In this document: piece by piece, positions 6,386-11,657 of the stretch
How positions within the stretch are numbered: the first letter of the stretch is position 1
How the letters are laid out: every line of letters starts with the position of its first letter
NCBI GenBank assembly: GCA_946414625.1
Contig: CAMKPI010000041.1
Span: 1-11,657 of the forward strand
Length of the DNA: 11,657 bases
Source: an uncultured Spirochaetaceae bacterium
GTDB taxonomy: Bacteria; Spirochaetota; Spirochaetia; Sphaerochaetales; Sphaerochaetaceae
Direction of reading: 5' to 3'
Position numbers and translations under genes: made by a program
The notes under the pieces: model-generated
What the model was told of the DNA's origin: nothing
What the model saw: only the letters and a program-made list of their open reading frames with translations
Databases searched by the model: none

Positions 6386-6556
6386 GAAAACCTCCTCATA
6401 CTCTCAAAGGAGGCTGTCAGGCACTGCGGACACGAGACCGGCATAAACGTGCCTGAAAAACGACTCCCTTTAGCAAATCCGGGAATCCCAGTCCGGTCTG
6501 AGACCGTCTCCGGGACATTTCCCCCGCACCCCCTGAAACAGTCAGGGCACTATCGA
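6386..6556 (-). promoter_or_regulatory. Structured metK leader, candidate RNA switch
   Basis: Read on the minus strand the leader holds a succession of helices. First is CCCTGA/TCAGGG (6547-6542 with 6536-6531, 5-nt loop). Next is CGGTC/GACCG (6506-6502 with 6498-6494). Then comes an 8-bp perfect TCAGGCAC/GTGCCTGA (6456-6449 with 6424-6417, 24-nt loop), and last the hairpin over the ribosome binding site. GTGCCCTGA at 6550-6542 is a near copy of GTGCCTGA at 6424-6417, so both can pair with the single TCAGGCAC. A further 8-bp pairing, TGAAACAG (6590-6583) with CTGTTTCA (6541-6534), would compete with the first hairpin if transcription starts upstream of it. It does not match the SAM-I, SAM-II or SMK-box consensus that I remember. 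The 5' boundary is approximate. Confidence 0.45.
6391..6413 (-). promoter_or_regulatory. metK: Hairpin sequestering the metK ribosome binding site
   Basis: On the minus strand CCTCCT (6413-6408) pairs perfectly with AGGAGG (6396-6391), which is the Shine-Dalgarno sequence five bases before the metK ATG. Flanking A-T and G-U pairs extend the helix to eight. The 11-nt loop is unpaired. In the paired form ribosome access would be blocked. Confidence 0.6.
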
Positions 6557-6643
6557 CGCTGCAATTAGGCAATAAATCACGTCTGTTTCAAAATACCTTT
6601 TTCGGCTCTTTTCGGCTCGCACCGGTCAATATAGCGAACCTAT

Positions 6644-6665
6644 AAAAAAAGCCCCAAAAAGGAGC
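6644..6665 (-). terminator. Terminator of tRNA-Lys
   Basis: On the minus strand GCTCC-TTTTT-GGGGC (five pairs, one G-U) is followed by seven T. It starts five bases after the tRNA 3' end, so the tRNA and metK are probably separate transcripts. Confidence 0.72.
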
Positions 6666-6669
6666 GATT

Positions 6670-6742
6670 TGAACGGACAGGGGATCGAACCCTGGACCCG
6701 CAGATTAAGAGTCTGCTGCTCTACCAGCTGAGCTATCCGTCC
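6670..6742 (-). tRNA. tRNA-Lys, anticodon CTT
   Basis: The 73 nt fold as a complete cloverleaf: acceptor GGACGGA with TCCGTTC (one G-U), D arm GCTC/GAGC with loop AGCTGGTA, anticodon stem GCAGA/TCTGC with loop CTCTTAA (anticodon CTT, reading AAG), variable GGGTC, and T arm CAGGG/CCCTG with loop TTCGATC. The discriminator base is A. The 3' CCA is not encoded and must be added by the CCA-adding enzyme. Confidence 0.97.
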
Positions 6743-6752
6743 GTGCTTTGTT

Positions 6753-6781
6753 AAAATATCATTTTTCCTTTTTTTAATCAA
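6753..6781 (-). promoter_or_regulatory. Promoter of tRNA-Lys
   Basis: TTGATT (6781-6776), a 17-nt spacer and TATTTT (6758-6753), with a TGA extended -10 just before the hexamer. Transcription would start near 6746, a few bases before the mature tRNA 5' end. The -35 overlaps the end of the upstream reading frame. Confidence 0.6.
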
Positions 6782-6784
6782 GAG

Positions 6785-7173
6785 CTAAAGTGAAAAATCT
6801 CCGACAAGCTTCAAAACATCGCCGTCCTTGACAATCTCCACCCTCCTTCCAGGTAGATATTTCGGGAGGTATTCCTTGATGAATTCACAAGATGACATCT
6901 CAACCTCCTCCCGAAACGCAAGCGATACGGGCAGGAGCGTGCGTATATCCACTTTTACCACATATCCCCGACCGTACCTCGACCCATATCCCGGCGTGAA
7001 CGCAATGGTTGTGCTAAACAGCCCGTCAAACGAAGGATTGCTGCCAAAGCCGCTCACCCTGCGGTTCGGATGGAGCGGATAAGCGTCCCCGTAAAGCTCC
7101 TCCAGATGGAGATCAAGGGCGTGGACACCATGGAATTCATTTTCTGCTCCAGTGCTTCCTGTTTTGGATCCAT
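6785..7173 (-). pseudogene. Conserved-looking small protein gene, apparently frameshifted
   Basis: An ATG at 7173, four bases after the upstream stop codon, opens MDPKQEALEQKMNSMVST, a natural-looking soluble N-terminus. That frame then turns into unlikely sequence and stops after 39 codons. The adjacent frame from about 7119 reads LDLHLEELYGDAYPL and continues to SL and a stop at 6785. One extra base near 7119-7120 (ACGGCC instead of ACGCC on the minus strand) would join the halves as ...VSTALDLHLEEL..., about 129 residues. The second frame alone has only an implausible TTG start at 7204 inside the preceding gene. No standard slippery heptamer precedes the junction, so programmed frameshifting is unlikely. 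Sequencing error or true decay remain. The family was not recognised: a mostly soluble protein with a Gly/Ser/Tyr-rich middle (FTPGYGSRYGRGY) and a charged C-terminus. Probably co-transcribed with the YhcH-family gene. Confidence 0.6.
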
Positions 7174-7178
7174 CAGAC

Positions 7179-7631
7179 CTATTCCTCAGAAATCGTGAAC
7201 ACAACGCGCCTCACGGGACCGCTCTCCACTCCGGAGACTCCGCTCTTATACGGCTCACCAGGCAGAAACGCGAAAAACCTCCCCTGGGATGCGCGAAACG
7301 CGGACACAGGCTCTGCATTCAAAAACCCCGTGTCTGTATCCTTGCTGTACCTTCCATCCTTCTCACAGAGCTCGCGCCACGACGTGGAGACAAGCTCCTC
7401 TCCGGAGAGCACAATCTCGACCACAGTCCGCTTCCTGTGGAACCTGAAAGGCTGATCTGAGGCGGTGGTTGAGGTCTCTGACACAGCGTAGGAAACACGC
7501 GGATTTGGAGTATTGTACACTCCGGGGGAAAGAGAATATATATCGTCGTGGTCCATCGCTTCCGCTACGCTTACTAGGGATGGAATCACCGCCGCGTATG
7601 TCTCAAGGTTTGACAGTGTGTCGAATATCAT
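7179..7631 (-). CDS. YhcH/YjgK/YiaL family protein (EbgC-like cupin)
   Basis: The 150-residue length and layout fit this family of small double-stranded beta-helix proteins, which are often linked to sialic acid, ulose or other sugar catabolism and bind a divalent metal. Landmarks are the MIFDTL start, an LSPGVYN segment, FHRKR..VEIVLSGEE (the family's HRRYIDIHxxxxGEE strand), and FFAFLPGEPYKSG (the FxxFFPxExHRPG strand). Two expected metal-site residues differ: the Asp of the first motif is Val and the His of the second is Tyr. It may therefore not bind metal in the usual way. The ATG at 7631 has GGAGG about eight bases upstream. The frameshifted small gene follows after five bases, indicating an operon. 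No sugar transporter or kinase lies beside it, so a substrate cannot be named. Confidence 0.75.
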   Translation of the reverse strand: MIFDTLSNLETYAAVIPSLVSVAEAMDHDDIYSLSPGVYNTPNPRVSYAVSETSTTASDQPFRFHRKRTVVEIVLSGEELVSTSWRELCEKDGRYSKDTDTGFLNAEPVSAFRASQGRFFAFLPGEPYKSGVSGVESGPVRRVVFTISEE

Positions 7632-7959
7632 CCAGGGTCCTCCGTGTCTAAACGCTTTTCTCGGGGATTTAGCCCGCGGTTCTCTTCAGCATTTTCCGTA
7701 TCACCCGAGCGGGATTCGCCGCAGCGAGCATTTCGGATGGCATGCGCTTGTCACTACGCCGCAGGCACTATCACAATGTTGTCTCCGCTTGTAGATCCAG
7801 GCATCACAAGGCTCCGACCCCATCTGCATCAAGTTCTTTCGCCGTCCGTTCTGATTCGCACCCATCCGCATACATACCGGGAGACAGCAACGTCGGAGCG
7901 AACGCTCCGACGTTGCACTAAAGCCTTATACTTAACCTATACTGTGGTACCAGAGAGGA
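7632..7959. other. Gap between rplI and the yhcH-like gene
   Basis: Contains the strong hairpin at 7887-7916 and a weak promoter-like pair facing the yhcH-like gene (TTGATC at 7963-7958, 16 nt, TATAGG at 7941-7936). Two short coding-like minus-strand pieces (7875-7804 and about 7806-7754) are offset by one frame. No complete gene is supported. Confidence 0.45.
7887..7916. repeat. Perfect 14-bp inverted repeat downstream of rplI
   Basis: GCAACGTCGGAGCG and its exact reverse complement are separated by two bases, so the RNA form would be a 12-13 bp stem with a tight loop. It lies 44-73 bases past the rplI stop. There is no T run after it on either strand. It could be a 3' stabilising structure, a rho-independent terminator lacking the U tract, or a protein binding site. 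Confidence 0.8.
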
Positions 7960-8565
7960 TCAAACCTCGGAGGAAACTTCTTCCGCAGCCTCGGCGACCT
8001 TTTCAACCGCTTCCACAGCAGCTTCTGCAGCAATGGCTGTCTCTGCCTCAAGCTTTGCCGCCTCAGCCTTTGCAGCCCGCTCGGCCTCCTCAGCCTCCTT
8101 CTGCGCTTTCTTCAGCTCAGCCTCGCTCTTGATGTCAACCTTGATTACGGACGACTCATTCTCGTAAAGATGGATCTTAGCGGTATAAAGACCTGCCATC
8201 TTGGCGGAATGCGACGCGAACTCGATGCGCTTTTTCTCGATGTCGAAACCCTGCTCCTTGAGCTTTTCCTGAATCATCGCACTCGTAACGCTGCCGAAGA
8301 GCTTTCCGCTCTCTCCCGTTGCCACAACAAGGCTCACTGTCACGTTGTCAAGCAGTCCCTTCAGCTCAGCGGAAGCTTTCCTCTTCTCAATCTTGCGCTT
8401 CTCGATTGCAGCCGCACGGCTCTTGAAAATCGCAAGGCTCGTGTTATTGTAGACAACCGCAGCACCAGTGGGCAGAAGGTAGTTGCGAGCATAACCATCC
8501 TTCACCACACAGACATCTCCCTCTTCTCCGAGGTTAGGTACGTCCTGATTCAAAATGATCTTCAT
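7960..8565 (-). CDS. rplI: 50S ribosomal protein L9 with extended acidic tail
   Basis: The N-terminal domain MKIILNQDVPNLGEEGDV..VKDGYARNYLLP (residues 1-32) is the rRNA-binding L9 signature. It is followed by the long connecting helix and a C-terminal domain marked by GKLFGSVTSAMI (87-98). L9 binds 23S rRNA near the L1 stalk and helps maintain reading frame. The usual length is about 148 residues; this one has 201. The extra 50 or so (from about 150) are almost entirely Ala, Glu and Lys, a likely helical or coiled acidic tail. The start has AAGGAG seven bases upstream. It is the last gene of the S6-SSB-S18-membrane protein-L9 unit, 95 bases after the preceding gene. Confidence 0.97.
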   Translation of the reverse strand: MKIILNQDVPNLGEEGDVCVVKDGYARNYLLPTGAAVVYNNTSLAIFKSRAAAIEKRKIEKRKASAELKGLLDNVTVSLVVATGESGKLFGSVTSAMIQEKLKEQGFDIEKKRIEFASHSAKMAGLYTAKIHLYENESSVIKVDIKSEAELKKAQKEAEEAERAAKAEAAKLEAETAIAAEAAVEAVEKVAEAAEEVSSEV

Positions 8566-8660
8566 TTGAATACTCCTTTTTTATTGCTTTGCAGCGATCC
8601 CCCGAACCGGAACGGAAGGGAAATACCGCCGCGTCTTTTCATAATACAAAATATGGCGTC

Positions 8661-9659
8661 TCACGCATTCCGCGCGCGAAATTTCAACCATGTCTCCGAC
8701 ACCGAAAGACATATCAGGGACACGAAAACGAACATGTTCAAAAACGGAATCAGCATGGAGACAAACACGATTGCAAACGCTTTTCCCGCAGTAAAAGCCT
8801 CGTTTTTCCGCCTCATATAGAAGAAGAGGATCGAAATGCCAACCAACAGGTAGTGCAAGGAAAAAGCCAGAGCAATGTTGAAAAAAACCGCCTTCAGAAC
8901 AGCCGGCACCGATCCGGCGAACGAAAAAACTCCGGATAAGACAAGCGTTGCAATATACATCCACAGATACCTGTCCGGCAGCTTTATAAGGGAGAAACTC
9001 CTCTGCCAGGAGGAATCTGTCTTATGGATAATAAATTCGGAAACAAGAATCTGGAATGACGAGAAAAACATTCCGAACGGCACGACGGTGAGCATGATAA
9101 CGGTGAACACCAGCTGCGAGAGCTGCGCGGCGTACTCCTCGGACACAATCGCTTTCGGAATCGCCGCCTGATAGAGGGCGATTATCTCCGAAATCTGAGC
9201 CTCGGTTGCGAAAACATTTGCCCAAAGAACAAACAGAAGCCCTATCACCGCCACAACGACGGAACACGCCAAAAGCCTGCGGAGAACGTTTCGGACCTTG
9301 TCCCGCAAAGCAGCCCACGTCACAAGACTCGCCGTGACCATCAGGTTGAAAACAAGCCCCACGACAAGGAGCCCCGTCTCCTCGGATCCCCTGAGCGCAG
9401 CGCCGAGATCAACGATTCCCCGATAGTCAAAAACCTTCCAGAAGAGGACCACAAGTCCCACCGCCAGAAAATACAGCGCCGCGTTCCTTCCTCGCTTTAT
9501 GCTTGTTGAAATTATCAACAGCGGGATGCCGTAAATGAACGTGCCGAACCCCATGCGCGACAGCAGGATGCTGATAACCGCCATCAGGACGATGTACATA
9601 TTGAGCTGTGTGCTGCGCCGGTTTCCGGCTTTTCCGTCCAATTCTTCCATCTTTCGCAT
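8661..9659 (-). CDS. Polytopic membrane protein, DUF2232/YybS-like
   Basis: About 332 residues with roughly eight hydrophobic helices: MYIVLMAVISILL, ALYFLAVGLVVLF, LLVVGLVFNLMV, SVVVAVIGLLFVL, LVFTVIMLTVVPF, YLWMYIATLVLSG, VFFNIALAFSLHYLL and FAIVFVSMLIPFLNMFVFVSL. The position between rpsR and rplI, the length, and the C-terminal ETWLKFR (compare the D.W.dFR ending of YybS) point to the DUF2232 family, whose function is unknown. The start is uncertain. I chose the ATG at 9659, preceded by GGTGA at short range; an ATG at 9650 fits that site at longer spacing, and a GTG at 9758 follows AAGAGG but adds a charged stretch with no sense as a leader. The gap to rpsR of about 200 bases is large for this operon and holds an inverted repeat. 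Confidence 0.75.
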   Translation of the reverse strand: MRKMEELDGKAGNRRSTQLNMYIVLMAVISILLSRMGFGTFIYGIPLLIISTSIKRGRNAALYFLAVGLVVLFWKVFDYRGIVDLGAALRGSEETGLLVVGLVFNLMVTASLVTWAALRDKVRNVLRRLLACSVVVAVIGLLFVLWANVFATEAQISEIIALYQAAIPKAIVSEEYAAQLSQLVFTVIMLTVVPFGMFFSSFQILVSEFIIHKTDSSWQRSFSLIKLPDRYLWMYIATLVLSGVFSFAGSVPAVLKAVFFNIALAFSLHYLLVGISILFFYMRRKNEAFTAGKAFAIVFVSMLIPFLNMFVFVSLICLSVSETWLKFRARNA

Positions 9660-9760
9660 TTCACCGCGGGATTTCGACCGCGCGGCGACAAAACCCGTCG
9701 TCCACGACTCCGCGTGAGACTCTCCCATTCCCTTTTCGACGCAGGCAGAATGGGGCACGC

Positions 9761-9800
9761 CCTCTTCTTTACATAGAGCAATCCCTCGGCAAAGAAGAGG
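9761..9800. repeat. 10-bp perfect inverted repeat between rpsR and the membrane protein gene
   Basis: CCTCTTCTTT (9761-9770) and AAAGAAGAGG (9791-9800) are exact complements with a 20-nt loop. On the minus strand the 3' arm AAAGAAGAGG would be the ribosome binding site of the possible GTG start at 9758, which the hairpin would then mask. Alternatively it is a processing or attenuation site within the operon. A second, GGATCC/GGATCC pairing lies at 9827-9864, immediately after the rpsR stop. Confidence 0.65.
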
Positions 9801-9864
9801 ACGCTTTCATGCCGCGCTCCGTCCCTGGATCCAGTCCGGATACCGCGCCGATTCCGCCGGATCC

Positions 9865-10152
9865 TCAGGCCTGCTTGTCAAACGGCAGATAAGCGATTGT
9901 CCTCGCACGCTTTATCTCGCGGGCAAGAGCCCTCTGATGCTTGGCGCAGGTGCCTGTGATTCGGGCGGGGAGAATCCTTCCACGCTCGGTGATGCAGCGC
10001 TTCAATGCCTCGGGATTCTTGTAATCCGGCTCAGTCTTCTGGGTGCAGAACTTGCAAACCTTCTTCTTGAACACGGTGTTCCTCTTGGAACCGCCCCTTC
10101 TCTCTCTGAAAGATCCTTCCCTCTCAGCTGTCTTTTCGTTATCTTCGTACAT
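9865..10152 (-). CDS. rpsR: 30S ribosomal protein S18
   Basis: The 95-residue protein carries the S18 core: CKFC, then DYKNPEALKRCITERGRILPARITGTCAKHQRALAREIKRART and an LPF ending. It sits on the 30S platform with S6 next to 16S rRNA. The CxxC...CxxH arrangement is of the zinc-binding S18 type. It is about 20 residues longer than the E. coli protein because of a charged N-terminus (MYEDNEKTAEREGSF...). AGGAG lies eight bases before the ATG. It follows ssb by 105 bases, a gap that holds small hairpins (ACGGGC/GCCCGT at 10206-10226 and GGAGA/TCTCC at 10236-10248). Confidence 0.98.
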   Translation of the reverse strand: MYEDNEKTAEREGSFRERRGGSKRNTVFKKKVCKFCTQKTEPDYKNPEALKRCITERGRILPARITGTCAKHQRALAREIKRARTIAYLPFDKQA

Positions 10153-10257
10153 TTTTATTACTCCTAATGTATTTCACCGCAAGCGGAGATCCCGCCTGCA
10201 TTGCAACGGGCCCATAAACCGCCCGTAAACCCTATGGAGAAAGTCTCCCTCGGGCTG

Positions 10258-10854
10258 TCAAAACGGAATGTCGTCGAACGTCTCCGGACCGCCCACCATC
10301 TCGTAGTCGTCAGGTGCGGCAGTCTCTCTCACGGCTCCTGAACCGGGAGCCTGTGAGCCGGATGCAGCGCCATAGCCGCCCTGAGCACCAGCCCCATATC
10401 CCGGGTTACCGTAAGTCCTGCCCTGATAGCCGTTTCCGGCGTTCGAACTCTGAGCCGGAGCACCTCCGCCATAGCCGCCCTGAGCGCCGGATGCGCCGCC
10501 ATAAGCGTTTCCGCCCGATGCTCCACCGCCCGTCGCAGACAGCAGCTGAAGGTTGTTCACAACTATATCAACCTTTGATCTCGACTGACCATCCTGTTCC
10601 CAGCGATCCTGCCGCAGTTCTCCGTCAATGCAGACCTGCCTGCCCTTAGTAAGATAAGCCTTCACTCCCTCAGGAGGACGCCAGTACGTGATGTCGAAAT
10701 AGTTTACTTCATCCACCCAAGTCTCTCCGGACTTGCGCCGCCTGTTCACCGCAACGGAAAACCTGCAGACGGTGGTGCCGTTAGATGTTGTTCTGTAATC
10801 AGGGTCGCGGGTAAGTCTCCCCACCAAAACCACTACATTCATGTCGTTAGCCAT
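10258..10854 (-). CDS. ssb: Single-stranded DNA-binding protein
   Basis: The 198-residue protein has an N-terminal OB fold (residues 1-107), recognised from MNVVVLVGRLTRDPDYRTT, FSVAVNR, W..E..YFDITYW, YLTKGRQVCIDGELR and VDIVV. A low-complexity linker rich in Gly, Ala, Ser and Tyr follows (108-178). The acidic tip FDDIPF at the end recruits partner proteins. SSB coats single-stranded DNA in replication, repair and recombination. AAGGTGG upstream supports the ATG at 10854 rather than the Met at residue 5. It lies between rpsF and rpsR, as in many bacteria. The linker's Gly/Ala codons make this part of the gene internally repetitive, but the frame is intact. Confidence 0.98.
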   Translation of the reverse strand: MANDMNVVVLVGRLTRDPDYRTTSNGTTVCRFSVAVNRRRKSGETWVDEVNYFDITYWRPPEGVKAYLTKGRQVCIDGELRQDRWEQDGQSRSKVDIVVNNLQLLSATGGGASGGNAYGGASGAQGGYGGGAPAQSSNAGNGYQGRTYGNPGYGAGAQGGYGAASGSQAPGSGAVRETAAPDDYEMVGGPETFDDIPF

Positions 10855-10974
10855 GCTTCCACCTTTCAGAAGAACCTACAGCGCCCTAAGGTCGCATGCC
10901 GCAATGTTCCATTCCTCTGCAAACGAATTGGCAAGCCGGAGCACGGAAGCCGCCCGGCATTCTCCGCCATGAAC

Positions 10975-11250
10975 TTATTTCGCAACGAACATGAACTTCA
11001 GAATCGACGAATCCAAAAGGAACTCGGCAGACACCTTGTTCACCATATCTGCATCAGCGGACAGCTCATAATAATAGTAATGACCCTTCGTCTGCTTCTT
11101 GATGGGATATGCAAGGGTTCTGACACCCAGATCCTCGGTCTTGGAGACCTCTGCCTTCTCTCCTTCGAACTGACTGTTCACAAGGGAGAGCCCCTTCTCC
11201 GTCATCTCATCATCTGTACCAAAAATGACGGTAAACTCATAGTTTCTCAT
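10975..11250 (-). CDS. rpsF: 30S ribosomal protein S6
   Basis: The 91-residue product begins MRNYEFTVIF and has the LGVRTLAYPIKKQTKGHYYYYEL stretch and the hydrophobic FLLDSSILKFMFVAK end typical of S6, a ferredoxin-like-fold protein that pairs with S18 on the 30S platform. Length is slightly below the common 95-130 because it lacks a C-terminal tail. The start at 11250 has AAGGAGG four to five bases upstream. It is the first gene of the operon. Immediately upstream GTCC and GGAC can pair across the ribosome binding site (GTCC-GTAAGGA-GGAC), a weak four-pair stem that may be part of an autoregulatory site. Confidence 0.98.
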   Translation of the reverse strand: MRNYEFTVIFGTDDEMTEKGLSLVNSQFEGEKAEVSKTEDLGVRTLAYPIKKQTKGHYYYYELSADADMVNKVSAEFLLDSSILKFMFVAK

Positions 11251-11555
11251 ATGTCCTCCTTACGGACTCTTTAGCAACGCGACTTTTCGCGCTGACCTCT
11301 CCCGCTTTTCTTTTTCATGATTACAAAAGGCAACGCCGCTGCAACAGGATCAGACGGAAAAATCCATACGATCCATTGCAAGACAACCACCTCGCATGAA
11401 ATCTCCTCACGGGCGCTCCGCCAACGGCGGAGAAAGAGGAATCAGCGGTCAATCCCGGCTACGGACAAAACGCGCAAGCCGCCGGAGATGCCGGACTCTT
11501 GTCCTGCCACACCTGCAACATGCGGACACAATGCCCCCCTTCCGGCTGAACCGCC
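11251..11555 (-). other. rpsF: Long leader of the rpsF operon
   Basis: From the candidate promoter to the rpsF ATG is about 300 nt without a supported gene. It contains a tight hairpin CTCCGCC-GTT-GGCGGAG (11432-11416) and CGCG-AAAAGT-CGCG just upstream of the ribosome binding site region. A 15-codon basic reading frame (11318-11271) has no ribosome binding site. S6-S18 leader autoregulation is established in other bacteria; whether this leader belongs to that family was not tested. Confidence 0.4.
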
Positions 11556-11561
11556 TTGCAT

Positions 11562-11590
11562 AAAGTATCATTTCAAAGCCGTATAGTCAA
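11562..11590 (-). promoter_or_regulatory. Candidate promoter of the rpsF-ssb-rpsR-rplI operon
   Basis: TTGACT (11590-11585), 17 nt, then TACTTT (11567-11562) preceded by TGA as an extended -10. Expected start is near 11555. It partly overlaps the region where a plus-strand promoter for the possible right-edge gene would lie (TATAGT at 11582-11587). Confidence 0.52.
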
Positions 11591-11610
11591 CAAGCGGGGC
11601 AGGAAATACT

Positions 11611-11657
11611 GTGAATCGTTACTACAATCTTATAAGACGGGCTATCCTAAGTGAAAG
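11611..11657 (+). CDS. Possible start of a divergent gene, cut by the window edge
   Basis: A GTG at 11611 is preceded by AGGA six bases upstream and opens a frame (VNRYYNLIRRAILSE) that runs off the right edge. An in-frame TAG lies nine codons upstream, so GTG would be the true start. Only 15 codons are visible and no family can be assigned. The gene would be divergent from the ribosomal operon. Confidence 0.42.
   Translation, partial: MNRYYNLIRRAILSE

Noticed and set aside
6386..6556. Known SAM-I, SAM-II or SMK-box riboswitch upstream of metK
   Set aside because: The conserved motifs of these classes as I know them were not found. A covariance model search would settle it.
7173..7204. TTG start at 7204 for the gene ending at 6785
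   Set aside because: It would overlap the upstream gene by about 26 bases and ignores the well-placed ATG at 7173, whose N-terminus looks genuine. A one-base disruption explains the data better.
11271..11318. 15-residue basic upstream ORF before rpsF
   Set aside because: No ribosome binding site; lysine and arginine codons may be chance in purine-rich sequence.

Overview
The window looks like bacterial chromosome of roughly balanced base composition, most likely from a spirochaete of the Treponema group. That assignment is an inference. It rests on the order rpsF-ssb-rpsR-(DUF2232-like membrane gene)-rplI, a solitary groES with no groEL beside it, strong AGGAGG-type ribosome binding sites, many lipobox/housekeeping features on one strand, and GC-rich degenerate repeats between genes. 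No 16S rRNA or other decisive marker is present. Nearly everything is on the minus strand. The exceptions are a 3' fragment of a uridine phosphorylase at the left edge and a possible gene start at the right edge.

Left part (1-1950): the uridine phosphorylase fragment (plus) converges on a PfkB-family sugar/nucleoside kinase that most resembles pseudouridine kinase (minus). The pair suggests nucleoside salvage or catabolism. The kinase has one good and one weaker upstream promoter.

Centre-left (2070-3430): groES has its own promoter, a folded leader and a textbook terminator. It is bracketed by two arrays of degenerate direct repeats with unit spacings of about 54-67 bases. The arrays appear to share a core but lie in opposite orientation. 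A third, smaller repeat with 70-base spacing lies at 5110-5217, beyond a lipoprotein gene (3550-4632).

Centre (5246-7631): metK, with an unusually structured leader, lies downstream of a terminated tRNA-Lys(CTT) gene. In the leader the ribosome binding site is paired by an upstream CCTCCT, and two copies of GTGCC(C)TGA compete for one TCAGGCAC. Upstream of the tRNA are a YhcH/YiaL-family gene with altered metal-site residues and a conserved-looking small gene apparently broken by a one-base deletion.

Right part (7960-11250): the ribosomal protein operon runs right to left as S6, SSB, S18, DUF2232-like membrane protein, L9. A promoter and a leader of about 300 nt precede S6. There is a 10-bp inverted repeat between S18 and the membrane protein gene, and a 14-bp hairpin without a U tract beyond L9.

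The best candidate for something undescribed is the metK leader, which has the logic of a translational switch but does not match the SAM riboswitch consensus sequences I can recall. The flanking repeat family is second. Neither has been folded or searched computationally here.
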